Part shown: positions 11,840 through 22,832 of the stretch, in pieces
How the letters are laid out: the number at the start of each line of letters is the position of its first letter
Position numbering within the stretch: the first letter of the stretch is position 1
Assembly (NCBI RefSeq): GCF_001659605.2
Contig: NC_035164.2
Span: forward strand, 5,101,870-5,165,869
DNA from: Manihot esculenta
Taxonomy: Eukaryota; Streptophyta; Magnoliopsida; Malpighiales; Euphorbiaceae
DNA: 64,000 bases
Direction: 5' to 3'
Notes under the pieces: generated by a model
What the model saw: the letters and a program-made list of their open reading frames with translations, nothing else
Database searches by the model: none
What the model was told of the DNA's origin: nothing
Program-made: the position numbers and the translations under genes

Positions 11840-12915
11840 CGAGTCTCCATTCAACCATTATTTTCAACATCTATTATATTATCTATAAAGACACAATCGT
11901 TGGGAGTGTCCTCAATACACCTCTCATCTTCAGTTGCATCCTCCTCATCAGGAAAAATGTTGTCAATCTAGAAAAAATCCTTAGAAGGAAATCGTTTTAC
12001 CAGCTTTCTGCAGAATTGACAAGTCTTATTGCGATACAAGTCACATTCAGTTGTTGTCATATGACGCTGTTCTAGAGATAGTGACTGCCTCTATTGTCCA
12101 GTAGACATTTGATTATTTTAATTTGAACTCCATAATTGTTTTGCTTGAAACCCATGACCAGAAGAATTAAAGAAATTGTTGCGATTACTTGGAAAACATT
12201 GAGTTGTCGGTTTGCTTTGTTGACCATAGAAAGCCAAGTGTAAAGAAAGTTTAGACAAAGAAGCATCTGCTTGATTTGAAAACCAGTTGCATTGTTGATC
12301 TAGATTTTGCAATTGTGAAACTAGTTCTAAAAAAATGAGTCTTGGTGGTTTCATCATTGTTGTTGTGAAGGTCTCGTATTGTGGCCCAAGACTCATGAGA
12401 AGGCAAAAAACTTTTTCTTTGTTTGGAATTGATTTGCCAATAGTTGCTAAACTGTCACACAACCCTTTAAAAATACAAATATGCTCACTTGTTGTCTTGT
12501 TCTCATCTTTGCGTAAGTAGCTCAGTTGTTGACATATCTTGAACTCTCTCTCTTGTGAGTTCTGCACATATTCATCTTTCAAAGGCTCCTAAACCACACA
12601 AGCAGTACCAATACCTTTGACAAGTCCAAGAGTTTCTTCAAAGAGAGTACCAACGATCCAACCCTGAAGAAGCCAGTCGGACTTTTGCCAAGCTATGAAT
12701 TCTTTGGTAAGTTGTGGTGTAGAATCTTTCATTGAAGCAGAAGTTGAAGTAATAAATTTTGATGGAGCAGAAGACTCATCTGGGATATGATCAACAGCAT
12801 CTTGAGATTCAGCTAGCCCTAGAATTTGTTCTCTTTATTACGAGTAATTTGTTTGTGTAAGTTTTAAGGTAACGAAGTTACCAATATTCAAGGAAAGGTT
12901 AGACATGATAGACAT
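11840..12915 (-). pseudogene. Ty1/copia gag (UBN2-type) remnant, copy A
   Basis: The start is MSIMSNLSLNIGNFV at 12915, directly downstream (minus strand) of an LTR and a primer site. The frame is interrupted near 12838 by a stop. The central gag (YVQNSQEREF, LRKDENKTTSEHICIFKGLCDSLATIGK, LLMSLGPQYETF) is open at 12118-12582, as in the gag_pre/UBN2 family of copia elements. The C-terminal part decays into an unclear CDLYRNKTCQFCRK stretch and stops near 11840, where copia sequence seems to end. No protease follows. Confidence 0.8.
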
Positions 12916-12925
12916 GAACTTTTCT

Positions 12926-12937
12926 GCTTTGATACCA
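12926..12937 (-). promoter_or_regulatory. Copia primer-binding site (initiator-Met tRNA type)
   Basis: Minus strand TGGTATCAAAGC, one mismatch from the TGGTATCAGAGC usual for plant LTR elements primed by initiator methionine tRNA. It lies between the LTR at 12940-13203 and gag. Confidence 0.7.
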
Positions 12938-12939
12938 AG

Positions 12940-13203
12940 AATAAGAATGATAATTTGCCAAGAATTAGAAAAATAAAAAGAGAAAAGAGATGCTCAATGT
13001 ACTGATCCAATTAAGCAAGATGACAGCCTTTATATAGGCTTACAAAGAGCAAAAAATAATCTTAACAGAAAAAAAAGCTGCAATGTGATCATGTTCTACA
13101 GAACACTATCAACCAAATCCCTATAAAATAGGACTATAACTTTGACTAAGAAATAAAATACTGGAACTAAATAATTGCAGTAAAATAATTAACTTATCTA
13201 ACA
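12940..13203 (-). repeat. Copia LTR shared by pol (upstream) and gag (downstream), copy A
   Basis: On the minus strand it starts TGTTAGATAAGTTAATT, right after a polypurine tract (AAGGGAGGGATTG). It holds a TATATAAAGG box at about 13028-13037 and is followed by the tRNA-Met primer site and gag. So it is a 3' LTR for the RT/RNase H remnant and a 5' LTR for the gag remnant. The inner end is approximate because I could not fix the terminal CA. Confidence 0.72.
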
Positions 13204-13248
13204 ATCCCTCCCTTAAACTGAAAACTCAAAAACTCAACAAGTTTTAGT

Positions 13249-14266
13249 TTAAAGCTTTGCATCTTCTCTGCTGCAAACACCCATCAGATTTCTCAAATTC
13301 ACGAAAGAATGTAGCTTGAGAGACTTTGTAAATATGTCAGCAAGCTGCTCCTCACTTGGACAATACTTCAATTCAATTTTTCCTTCATTACACAAATCTC
13401 TCAAAAAATAATACTTCACATCAATTTGCTTGCTCCTTCCATGAAGTACTGAATTTTTAGACAATTTTATTACTGAACTATTGTCACAGAAAATTGTGGT
13501 AGCTCCTTCTTGTTTAAGCTGCAATTCTTCAAGAATTCTCCTTAGCCAAATGGCTTGACAAGCACAAGACGTAGCAGCGACAAATTCCGCTTCTGTACTA
13601 GACAAAGTGACAATTGGTTGCTTCTTAGAAGACCATGAAACAGGTCTTGTTCCAAGCATAAAAATATATCCTGAAGTACTCCTTCTGCTGTCTTAGTCTC
13701 CTGCATAATCACTATATGTAAAGCCAATTAATTCTGACTTTTCATTGGCTTTAAAAAACAAACCGAAATCCTTTGTCCCTTGCAAGTAATGAAGAATTCT
13801 CTTGGTGGCAAGCAAGTGCATTTCAATTGGACTCTCCATAAATCTGCTAATAAGGCTTACAGTATACATTATATCCGGCCTTGTTCCGGTTAAGTACATG
13901 AGGCTGCCAACAATTTACCTATAAAGAGTGCTATCCATCTTTTTCCCTTCAAGATCTTTGTGAAGCTTTAAACCAAATTCAGTTGGTGTGGATGCAGGAT
14001 TACAATCCTTCATCTGAAATTTATCCAAAATTTCTCCCTCATATTTCTTTTGACAAACAAAAAATCCCATCTTTGATTGCACTATCTCTAAGCCTAGAAA
14101 GTAATTAATCTTTCCAAGGTCTGACATCTCAAATTCTGCCATCATAGATTTTTTAAAATTTTCAAACACCCCACTTTCATTCTCGGTAAATATAAGATCG
14201 TCTACATACAAGCAAACAATAAGCATTTGGCCCTCATTCCCAATTTTAACAAAAAGAGAATGCTCA
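13249..14266 (-). pseudogene. Ty1/copia reverse transcriptase C-part and RNase H, copy A
   Basis: Minus strand. RT motif LIVCLYVDDLIF with the YVDD catalytic box lies at about 14200-14235, followed by SDLGKINYFLGLEI and [20 protein letters not shown]. RNase H lies at 13249-13659 (SSKKQPIVTLSSTEAEFVAA, FCDNSSVIKLSKN, EEQLADIFTKSL), with catalytic residues visible. Stops at about 13683-13690 and near 13905 split the frame. The N-terminal part is cut at 14266 by a gypsy LTR. The stop codon at 13249-13251 is the natural C-terminus, followed by the polypurine tract and LTR. Confidence 0.87.
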
Positions 14267-15410
14267 TGTAATATCCGGCTAGACTCCGGCATCGAAATTC
14301 CTGCTTTCCGGCGGAATCTCGGATGTCAGAACCCTTTAGAAAGGTAAAATTATGTTTTTATAAAATATTTTTACATGTTTTATGCTTTTAATAAAGAAAG
14401 AAATTGAGTTTTGAAAGAAAAGACCAAGGAAGGAAAAAGCCAAGTTCGGCCACCGAACCTCATGTTCGGCCGCCGAACATTGGCCTCTTGCGGAGGCACC
14501 TTTGGCCCCGAAGGTGGTCTGGCCAGCCACCTATAAAAGGCCCCTTGTCCGAAAATGGGGGAGTTTTCTCTCTCTATTTTTGGGCATAGGTGAGATTTCG
14601 CCCTCCCATGGTCGATTTGTTGTTTTCCTTCAATGCCTTCGAGTTTTTAATGGGTTGTTACTTTGTTTTGAAGATTTTTAAGCTAAGATCAAGTTTTTGA
14701 AGCTTAGAGACCCTAGAGCTCGATTTCTCCCAATCTCCGAGTTTGGATCACCTCTCCTCTTGATCGTCAAGAGGTAAGCGTAGATCCTCGCCTTCTGTTA
14801 TGTTTTAAGTAAGTTTTGAGGGGTTTTGAGGGTGTGTAATGCATGTTTAGAGTAGATGTATAATGTTAGGGTTTATGTTAGTTTTATGCTCAAATGTATG
14901 CTATGTTGATGTTTGTTGGGGTATAGGCTAGTTTTATGCCCCTATATGCTTGAATATGTGTTTATGCATGTTTTAGTATAGTTGGATGCATGTTGGGATG
15001 TTGTTGGTGGCTGGATGTGTAAGGCAGAATCGGGTTCTGCCCTTTGGGAGAGCTCAGGTTCGGCCGCCGAACCTGCCTGGAGGCAGCTTTAGGCAGCTTT
15101 AGGCCGCCTAAACTCGCCCCCTGAAAGTTTGGACTTTCGACTTTTGAGGGGAGTTTCGGCCGCCGAACCTGCCGCCGAAGGTTGTGAATTTCGGCTCTGG
15201 AAGGACTTTCGACTGTCGAACCCTGCCCCCGAAAGTGCCTGACTTTCGGCTCTGGAGGGACCTTCGGCCGCCGAACCTGTCGTCGAAAGTCCCCTGCCCA
15301 ACCTTCCTTTGCCTGTTTTTCCTTGCATGTTTATGATGTTTTAGGGGGTTTTTGAGGAGATGTTTAGAGTCATGTTAGAGTTTGTTTGGTCTCTCATTTG
15401 AGTCCACCTG
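14267..15410 (+). repeat. E0 5' LTR, first part
   Basis: Begins TGTAATATCCGGCTAGACTC. The U3 has TTCGGCCACCGAACC/TTCGGCCGCCGAACA palindromes and a TATAAAA box. Downstream are GTCAAGAGGTAAGCG and a second palindrome cluster at 15058-15290. Cut at ...AGTCCACCTG by the E1 insertion. It resumes at 25390 after the duplicated ACCTG. Confidence 0.9.
14532..14538 (+). promoter_or_regulatory. TATA box of E0 LTR
   Basis: CACCTATAAAAGGCCCC, about 265 bases from the LTR start and directly after a palindrome cluster and the word GGCCAGCCAC. The same block is found in the LTRs at 54105, 55972, 36526 and, reversed, at 17358 and 25022. It should place the transcript start near 14560. Confidence 0.7.
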
Positions 15411-17720
15411 TGTAACGACCCGAAAATCGGACCGCTACCGGCGCTAGGATCCAGATCGGCTTAAGGCCGCCGGGACCCGTAGCAAGCCTGACATGTAACC
15501 TGTAAACCTGTTTTAATCCCATACATGATCAACAATCATACATAAAAATTAAAACTTTTCTTTCATTCATTTCTCATACACCAAACTCAACCTGTGCATG
15601 TACTGAACATGAATCATAAATCATAAACATTGGCCCCTCAGTGGGACCTCATCAATGCCCCCAAGGGGTGGCATAACATGTGTTGAGTTGGTTAAACATA
15701 ATCATCCATAAGCCTTAAGATCATGTATCAACAAGGGATTACAATAAACTATGGTCAAGCACACTTCTAAACCTCAATATCATTATACATAACATAACTA
15801 TTCATAACTTTACATTTTATCATGTCCACATTCTATCTATTACATACAATGACTTCAATACTCTTGCTGACCTCCTGGTCTACCCTGTACCTGCAAACCT
15901 GGGGAATTTGGGAAAGGGGTGAGCTACTAGAGCCCAGTGAGCAGAATAATAAAAACATTTAAAAACATATGATAACATGAAATGCATCACATCACAACTA
16001 ATCATATCAAGGATGAACTTGTCACCATTTAGCCCTCTACATATTCCAATCATGCCAGGGGCGTAGTGCAGGCCACACCTGGTCTTTCTCTTATACATAA
16101 CATAACATACATAATCCATGGTGCCGGGGGCGTAGTGCAGGCCACGTCCGGTCTTTCTCTTACATAGTGCCAGGGGCGTAGTGCAGGCCACACCTGGACT
16201 TCCATACCATATCATCATGTCATAACATATGAGGGCTAATGGATCATTCAACGTTCATCCACATCAACAACATATTATGCAATGCAACATATTCGTGATT
16301 TCTAATGCAAACAACCTAAAATATCACATGGCATTCGTGATGCATGAACATGCTCAAAACTGATTTATTTACTTGAAACATAAGGAGTTATTCTACTCAC
16401 CTCTGGCTAGCTCTGACACTGACTGAAGCAGCTGACTCACTGCTGAGGTCCTCGGTTCCTCGGGTCCGAACCTACACAGGTGGACTCCAATGAGGGACCA
16501 ACATACTAGAACATAACTCTAAAAACATCCCCCAAAAACCCCTAAAACATCTCAAAACATCCATGCAAGAACATGCAAAGGAAGGCTGGACAGGGCACTT
16601 TCGGCGGCAGGTTCGGCGGCCGAAAGTCCCTCCAGAGCCGAAAGTCAGGCAGGTTCGGCGGCACCTTCGGCGGCCGAAACTCCCAGACAGAGGCGAAACT
16701 CATGCATGTTCGGCGGCACTTTCGGCGGCCGAAACTCCCAGACAGAGACAAAAATCTCCTTTCGGGGGCAAGCTTCGGCAGCCGAAGACTGCCTCCACAA
16801 GAGGGTTCGGCGGCCGAAAGTCCCTTCGGCTGCCGAACCTGGTTTCTCCCAAAGGGCAGAAACTTGGTTCAAACATGCACAAATGCCTCCAAACTCAAAC
16901 CATCATGCATTTAGCTCAACCAAAACATGCATACAAGCTCCTAGGGGTCTCAAACTACCTTAAACCCCAACTACAACACATCAAACACACATTACAAGCC
17001 ACATTGTTCATGATCATACATTTATACCCATAAACATAACCATAACCTAAACATGCATTCTACCCCCATAGATCTACTTAAAACTTACTTAAAACATGCA
17101 ATGAGCTTAAGATCGGCTCTTACCTCTTGAAGATCGAGAGAGAGACGACCTAAAACTCGAAGGTGAGAGAGATTAGGTTCTTGGACCTCCAAGCACCAAA
17201 ACTTTGCTCAAAAGCTCAAATCTTCAAAACAAAGTTAAAATAAATGAAAATCTTGAAAGATCTAAAGGAAAAGACTCAAGATTGGTGAGGGACGGCGGAG
17301 AGCTCACCTTGGCCGACAATGGGGAGAAAAACTCGCCCGTTTTCGGCTAAGGGACCCTTTTATAGTGGCTGGCCAGGCCACGTTCGGGGGCCGAACGTGC
17401 CTCCGCATGCATGCCATGTTCGGCGGCCGAACTTGAGATTTGGCGGCCGAACCTGGACTTCCCTCACTTATGCCTTCGGGGGCCTAAGGCACACCCGAAA
17501 TGCCTGCATGTTCGGCGGCCGAACTTGAGGTTCGGCGGCCGAACCTGGGTTTTCCTCCAAAGTTGTTTTCATGCAAAAACTCATTTCCTTTTCACTTAAA
17601 ACCATGAAATCAATTAAAACATTTTATGAAAACATGTTTCTACCCTACTAGGGGCTTCCGACATCCGAGATTCCACCGGACGGTAAGAATTCCGATACCG
17701 GAGTCTAGCCGGGTATTACA
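15411..17720 (-). repeat. E1 3' LTR
   Basis: Plus-strand TGTAACGACCCG...CCGGGTATTACA. Same length as 23075-25384. Contains the CCAGG/CCTGG hairpin-repeat cassette (16047-16200), palindrome clusters (16598-16845 and 17380-17550), a reversed TATA box (17358-17364), and reversed splice-donor-like sites at about 16391 and 17122. Confidence 0.95.
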
Positions 17721-17735
17721 TTCTCCCCCCCTTAA
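17721..17735 (-). promoter_or_regulatory. E1 polypurine tract
   Basis: Minus strand TTAAGGGGGGGAGAA, directly before the 3' LTR. It is the expected primer for plus-strand DNA synthesis. An equivalent lies at 62956-62970 in E3. Confidence 0.85.
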
Positions 17736-17757
17736 GAACATTCGTCCCCGAATGTTC
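17736..17757. other. Perfect hairpin next to the polypurine tract
   Basis: The arms GAACATTCG and CGAATGTTC are separated by four bases (TCCC) and abut the polypurine tract. E3 keeps a shorter version at 62971-62992 with changes in the inner arm. Role unknown; it could structure the RNA 3' end or the plus-strand primer region. Confidence 0.7.
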
Positions 17758-17828
17758 CTCAACTAGTACATGCAAAGCATACAACATAACATACATATAA
17801 AACACATGAAACATATAAGAAACTAACC

Positions 17829-18374
17829 TTAGAAAAGATAAGGGTATTGCTGGAGCATGGACTCCCGTGTCTCCTAAGTGCACTCTTCCATATTGTGGTG
17901 GTTCCACAGGACTTTCACCATCGGGATTTCCTTGTTTCTTAGCTTTCTGATCTGGGTGTCTATGATCCGTACTGGCTGTTCAACATAGGTGAGATTCTCT
18001 TGGACCTCTACATCAGGCTCACTAAGAACCTTGCTCGGATCTGACACAAACTTCCTCAACATTGAAACATGGAAAACCGGATGGATTCTTTCCATTGAAG
18101 CAGGCAAATCTAGCTTGTACGACACATTCCCAATCTTCTGCAAGATTTCAAAGGGTCCGATGTATCGTGGGGCTAGTTTACCCTTCTTCCCAAAGTGAAC
18201 CACTCCTTTCATTGGAGACACCTTGAGCAATACCAGATCCCCCTCCTGAAACTCTACCTGTCTTCTGCGGATGTCTGCATAACTCTTCTGTCTGCTTGCA
18301 GCAGTCTTGATTCTCTCTCTGATTATGGGTACCACCCTGCTGGTGATCTCTACTAGCTCAGGCCCTGCCAAGGC
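17829..18374 (-). pseudogene. E1 integrase C-terminus and chromodomain, behind a stop
   Basis: In frame with the main gag-pol ORF but separated from it by a TAG at 18375-18377. It reads the integrase tail ([35 protein letters not shown], [18 protein letters not shown]) and a chromodomain-like end with [18 protein letters not shown] second in-frame TAG at 17874-17876 falls where the related E3 protein has Trp, inside the chromodomain. The frame then stays open to a natural stop at 17829-17831. In this clade the chromodomain is thought to steer integration to heterochromatin. Confidence 0.88.
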
Positions 18375-21300
18375 CTACTCTCCAACTTCCTCCCAGCAAA
18401 CAGGTGACCTGCACTTCCTCCCATATAAAGCTTCATATGGAGCCATCCCGATGCTAGCATGATGGCTGTTATTGTAGGCAAACTCCACCAAGGGTAGATG
18501 CTGCCTCCAAGAACCGCCAAAGTCCAGCACACACATTCTGAGCATATCCTCTATAGTCTGGATGGTCCTTTCGGACTGTCCGTCCGTCTGGGGGTGGAAG
18601 GCAGTACTGAAATCCAATCTAGTACCCATGGCATTCTGCAGACTCTGCCAAAACCTGGAGGTGAACTGGGGCCCTCTATCCGACACTATTGAAATAGGAA
18701 CCCCATGCAGCCTGATGATCTCATCAACATATACCTGCGCCAACTTGTCCACAGAATAGCCACTCCTGATAGGGATGAAGTGGGCAGATTTGGTGAGTCT
18801 GTCCACAATCACCCATATGGAGTCCGATCTGTTGGACGCCGCCGGTAACCCCACTACGAAGTCCATAGCTATATTCTCCCATTTCCACTCTGGAATAGGT
18901 AGTGGGTTAAGCATTCCAACCAGCTTCTGATGTTCCAGCTTCACCCTCTGACACACTTCGCAGGCTGACACAAATTGTGCCACTTCTTTCTTCATCGCTG
19001 GCCACCAATAAACCTTCTTTAGATCTTGATACATCTTGGTGGCTCCTGGGTGAACGCTGTATCTTGCATTATGAGCCTCCCTCATAATGTCTCCTTTTAG
19101 TCCTATGTCATCTGGTACACACAATCGACTCCCATAGCGGAGGATCCCCTTACTGTCAAATCTAAACTCACTATCTTTGCCTGACTGAACAGTCCTGGCA
19201 ATCTTCACTAACTCTGGGTCCTCATACTGTTTCTGAGCCACCTGCTCCAGAAACACGGGTGCCACTCTCATCTGGGCTACCAAAGCACCTGTACCAGACA
19301 ACTCCAACTGTAGACCTTCATCAATGAGCTTGTAAAACTCCTTCACCACTGGTCTCCTTTCTACCATGATGTGGGATAGACTGCCTAGTGACTTTCGGCT
19401 TAGGGCGTCTGCCACGACATTCGCCTTACCCGGATGATACTGAATCTTGCAATCATAGTCACTCAGCAGCTCTACCCACCTTCTCTGTCTCAAGTTCAAA
19501 TCTCTTTGACTCAGGATGTACTGCAGGCTTTTATGATCTGTAAAGATCTCACATTTTACCCCATAGAGGTAGTGCCTCCACATCTTGAGTGCAAAGATTA
19601 CTGCTGCCATCTCAAGGTCATGTGTGGGGTAATTCAACTCATGCTTCTTCAGCTGCCTAGAAGCGTAAGCAATCACCCTCTCATTCTGCATCAGTACACA
19701 ACCCAGTCCCACACGGGACGCATCACAAAAGACTGTAAAGTCCTCATCACTAGATGGCAGAGCTAAAACTGGTGTTGAAGTCAACCTCTTCTTAAGCTCT
19801 TCAAAACTTTCTTCGCACTGGTCGGTCCACAGAAACTTCTGATTCTTCCTGGTTAGTCTGGTCAGAGGAGCTGCTATTTTCGAGAAGTCCTGGACGAACC
19901 TCCTGTAGTAACCTGCCAAACCCAAGAAACTCCTGATCTCCGTCATTGAAGTGGGTCTAGGCCAGTTAGCCACAGTTTCTGTCTTCTTGGGGTCCACCTC
20001 TATCCCATTCTCTGACACTACATGCCCCAAGAACAAAATGCTCCTCAGCCAGAACTCACACTTAGAGAACTTGGCATACAAGCCATGTTCCCTCAAGGTC
20101 TGCAAAACCAACCGCAGATGATGGGCATGCTCATTTGCATTCCTGGAATACACCAAGATATCATCTATGAAGACAATAACAAAGTGATCCAGGTATTGAC
20201 TAAACACTCTATTCATGAGATCCATGAATGCTGCAGGGGCGTTGGTTAACCCGAACGGCATTACTAGGAACTCAAAATGCCCATATCTGGTCCTGAAAGC
20301 TGTCTTTGGCACATCTTCTTCCCTAATCCTCAGCTGATGGTACCCCGATCTCAGATCTATTTTGGAGAAACAACCCGCTCCTGCTAGCTGGTCGAATAGA
20401 TCGTCGATCCTTGGCAATGGGTACTTATTCTTGGTAGTGACTTTGTTCAACTGCCTGTAGTCGATACAAAGTCTAAGGGATCCATCCTTCTTTCTCACGA
20501 ACAAAACTGGTGCACCCCAAGGTGAAGTGCTCGGTCGGATGAAGCCCTTTTCTACCAACTCTTGCAACTGTTCTTTCAATTCCTTCAACTTAGCTGGAGC
20601 CATCCTATAGGGAGGGATAGAGATCGGTCGGGTTCCAGGCATCAGTTCTATCTCGAACTCTATCTCCCTAGCAGGTGGTAAACCTGGCAGCTCGTCTGGA
20701 AAGACGTCTAGAAACTCTCTAACCACTGGCACCAAGGCGGGCTCTCTAACCTGACTGCTAAGCTCTCTCACATGAGCCAAATACCCCTGACATCCCTTCC
20801 TAAGCAACCTACGAGCCTGAAGAGCTGATATCAGACCTCTAGGTGTACCCCTCCTGTCTCCCCTGAAGACAACCTCTGACCCATCCTGACCTCTGAACCT
20901 GACTACCTTGTCCCTGCAGTCCAAGGTAGCACCATGGGTAGATAACCAATCCATCCCTAGAAAGACGTCAAAATCTGTCAAGTCTAGAACCACAAGGTCG
21001 GCGGAAAGGCATCTCCCCTCAATAAAGACTGGACTGCACTGGCAGACTAACTCTGCCACTGATGGGTCACACTTGGGTCCACTGACCCAGAGAGGACACT
21101 CTAACTCAGAGATCATCAACCCTAACCTCTGGACGGCTCTCGGAGCAATAAAAGAATGAGATGCACCAGGGTCCATCAAGGCATACACATCTGAACAACC
21201 AATGCCTAAGTTACCTGCCACTACGGTGTTAGATGCATCTGCCTCCTGCTGTGTCATTGTGAAGATCCGTGCTGGAGCTAATAGAACTTCACCTCTGAAA

Positions 21301-22811
21301 CCCGCTGAAGAAGAGGCTGCCCCTCTCCCTCTACCTCTGCCACTGGCCTGAGTCGCGGCTGGAGCCGCTGGCTGCGCTACACTACCTGAAGCTGTCTGCT
21401 GGGACTGTGTCATCGGGGCCGCTCTTGGACATTCTTGAGACATATGCCCCTCCTGACCACATCTGTAACAGGCTGTCGTCCCAAACTGACATACTCCCCT
21501 GTGTGGCTTACCACACCTTGCACAAACTGCATTATCTGCACCAGAGCTTGAGCCACTCCCTAGTCCCAGACTGGACTTAACCTTGTTCCAGAACTTGTTC
21601 TTCTTAGACTTCCTGGGACCTCTGTCCCACTTCTTGCTACCTGAAGCTGCTGCACTCATTGAAGAAGAGCCTGGGGTCTTTGAACCAGAAGGCTGTGCCA
21701 GTGACTGTTTAACTGTCCCCTGAACGATGGCACTAGCCTCCATTTTCCAGGCCATATCTACTATGGCATGGAAGCTCTCCCTATCTACTGACTGGATCAA
21801 GGAGGAATATCTGGAGTGGAGTTTCATGATATACCTCCTTGACCTTTTCTGATCTGAGTCAAGGTTTTGCCCTGCAAATGGCAACAGCTCCAAGAATCTG
21901 TCTGTGAACTCCTCTACACCCATCTCATCAGTCTGCCTCAACTGCTCAAACTCTATCATCTTCAGCTCCCTTGAACTATCTGGGAAAGCCCATCCTGCAA
22001 ACTCGTTTGCAAACTCCTCCCAAGACATGCTATCCACTTTCGGGTTCACATAATTCTTGAACCACTTTCGTGCCTTCTTGCACTTAAGAGTGAACCCAGC
22101 CATCTGAATGGCTCTACTATCATCAGCCCCAATCTCATCTGTGATCACCTTGACCCTCTCAAGATACACAAACGGGTCATCCCCTTTTTCATACTGGGGA
22201 GCACCCAACTTCATGTAGTCGGTCATCTTGACCTTGCTCCCACTGGCTAAGCTAGGTCTAGAAGGTTGAGTAACTGGGGCTGCTGGTTCTGCTGGAGGAG
22301 GAGGTGCAGCATCCCCTGGGATAGGGTTTGCTGGATTTGGATAGTAAGGTGGAGGTGGATACATTGGGTACTGTGGGTATGGTGGATAATAAGGTGGGTA
22401 TGGCATCTGTGTGGGATAAGGGCTAAAGCTATGGTAATCCGATGTGCCTCCCATCGAATACCCAGGGTTTTGTGAGAAGGGTGGGTAGTAAGGTGGCTGA
22501 ACAAATCCCGAGGCCTGAGTGCCTCCTTGGGATTCTCCCATTCCCTCTTCTGACATGCTAACTCCCAAACTGCCATCCCTCCTCTGCTCTACATCCATAT
22601 CATCCCCCATGTCCTCTGACGCTCCTCCCTGAACTGTTCCTTTGACTGATCTGCTTCTACCCAGATCCAAAGGCCTTCTAGGGTCTCTTACTGCTCTTTC
22701 TCTGTTAGACCTACTAGACATTGCCTTAGGCAATGCTGGAGGACGGGCGCTCGTGCCCTCATCCTCAGGTGGTACTCCAGTCAATCTTGCTGATCGACAA
22801 GTTCCTCTCAT
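18375..22811 (-). CDS. E1 gag-pol polyprotein (truncated by TAG)
   Basis: One frame; I take ATG at 22811 ([10 protein letters not shown]) because E0 and E2 align from MRG and a 3' splice-like site lies just before it. Residues counted from an in-frame ATG eight codons upstream: Pro/Tyr-rich gag head to about 190, capsid 205-390, CCHC knuckles 438-448 and 456-469, protease motif MDPGAS at 554-559, RT 740-920 with FIDD at 889-892, RNase H 1030-1145 (D1038, E1085, D1100, D1143), integrase zinc site (H1255, H1262, C1292, C1295) and DDE core (D1325, D1386, E1422, with 35 residues between the last two). It ends after WEEVGE at a TAG; the E3 homologue continues with Lys there. Confidence 0.92.
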   Translation of the reverse strand: MRGTCRSARLTGVPPEDEGTSARPPALPKAMSSRSNRERAVRDPRRPLDLGRSRSVKGTVQGGASEDMGDDMDVEQRRDGSLGVSMSEEGMGESQGGTQASGFVQPPYYPPFSQNPGYSMGGTSDYHSFSPYPTQMPYPPYYPPYPQYPMYPPPPYYPNPANPIPGDAAPPPPAEPAAPVTQPSRPSLASGSKVKMTDYMKLGAPQYEKGDDPFVYLERVKVITDEIGADDSRAIQMAGFTLKCKKARKWFKNYVNPKVDSMSWEEFANEFAGWAFPDSSRELKMIEFEQLRQTDEMGVEEFTDRFLELLPFAGQNLDSDQKRSRRYIMKLHSRYSSLIQSVDRESFHAIVDMAWKMEASAIVQGTVKQSLAQPSGSKTPGSSSMSAAASGSKKWDRGPRKSKKNKFWNKVKSSLGLGSGSSSGADNAVCARCGKPHRGVCQFGTTACYRCGQEGHMSQECPRAAPMTQSQQTASGSVAQPAAPAATQASGRGRGRGAASSSAGFRGEVLLAPARIFTMTQQEADASNTVVAGNLGIGCSDVYALMDPGASHSFIAPRAVQRLGLMISELECPLWVSGPKCDPSVAELVCQCSPVFIEGRCLSADLVVLDLTDFDVFLGMDWLSTHGATLDCRDKVVRFRGQDGSEVVFRGDRRGTPRGLISALQARRLLRKGCQGYLAHVRELSSQVREPALVPVVREFLDVFPDELPGLPPAREIEFEIELMPGTRPISIPPYRMAPAKLKELKEQLQELVEKGFIRPSTSPWGAPVLFVRKKDGSLRLCIDYRQLNKVTTKNKYPLPRIDDLFDQLAGAGCFSKIDLRSGYHQLRIREEDVPKTAFRTRYGHFEFLVMPFGLTNAPAAFMDLMNRVFSQYLDHFVIVFIDDILVYSRNANEHAHHLRLVLQTLREHGLYAKFSKCEFWLRSILFLGHVVSENGIEVDPKKTETVANWPRPTSMTEIRSFLGLAGYYRRFVQDFSKIAAPLTRLTRKNQKFLWTDQCEESFEELKKRLTSTPVLALPSSDEDFTVFCDASRVGLGCVLMQNERVIAYASRQLKKHELNYPTHDLEMAAVIFALKMWRHYLYGVKCEIFTDHKSLQYILSQRDLNLRQRRWVELLSDYDCKIQYHPGKANVVADALSRKSLGSLSHIMVERRPVVKEFYKLIDEGLQLELSGTGALVAQMRVAPVFLEQVAQKQYEDPELVKIARTVQSGKDSEFRFDSKGILRYGSRLCVPDDIGLKGDIMREAHNARYSVHPGATKMYQDLKKVYWWPAMKKEVAQFVSACEVCQRVKLEHQKLVGMLNPLPIPEWKWENIAMDFVVGLPAASNRSDSIWVIVDRLTKSAHFIPIRSGYSVDKLAQVYVDEIIRLHGVPISIVSDRGPQFTSRFWQSLQNAMGTRLDFSTAFHPQTDGQSERTIQTIEDMLRMCVLDFGGSWRQHLPLVEFAYNNSHHASIGMAPYEALYGRKCRSPVCWEEVGE

Positions 22812-22819
22812 CCTGTTTT

Positions 22820-22832
22820 CTGAAAAACAGTA
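22820..22832 (-). promoter_or_regulatory. 3' splice-site-like sequence before E1 gag
   Basis: Minus strand GTACTGTTTTTCAG, with the AG at 22821-22820, eight bases before the gag ATG. E0 (GTTGTTTTTCAG, AG at 26681-26682) and E2 (GTTGTTCTTCAG, AG at 58863-58864) have the same polypyrimidine-CAG at the same place although the flanks differ. Confidence 0.5.

Larger units (their letters stand above)
1..14266. repeat. Segmental duplication, copy A (about 14.2 kb)
   Basis: The whole stretch reappears in the same order and orientation at 39505-53728. The shared blocks are the LINE scrap, deleted copia element, AT-rich DNA, MULE relic, Tat gag, tandem-repeat field, copia gag, LTR and RT/RNase H. Identity by eye is very high, with scattered substitutions and small indels. 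The left limit lies outside the window because base 1 is already inside the shared sequence. The right limit is a gypsy LTR insertion. Internal mutations shared by both copies, such as stops in gag and the gag tandem duplication, predate the duplication. Confidence 0.93.

Noticed and set aside
11785..12075. 96-residue plus-strand frame opposite the copia gag tail
   Set aside because: Antisense to decayed gag. Copy B has an insertion that breaks it. No family match recognised.
16047..16200. Regular short repeats with palindromic ends, CRISPR-like at first sight
   Set aside because: Plant nuclear DNA, only 2-4 units, no unique spacers, no cas genes. The same holds for 10905-11515 and 61391-61583.
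15880..16251. 123-residue minus-strand frame repeated at 23544-23915
   Set aside because: Lies within the LTR hairpin cassette. The recurring GVACTTPLALCKRKT words come from the tandem DNA units, and the two copies are just the two LTRs of E1.
16542..17600. Many overlapping frames rich in RRPKVPPK, SAAEGAAE or FGGRFGG words, also at 24136-25263, 28514-28799, 54754-55276 and 56385-56743
   Set aside because: They are readings of the CG-rich TTCGGCCGCCGAA arrays in gypsy LTRs on both strands. No start context or conservation as protein.
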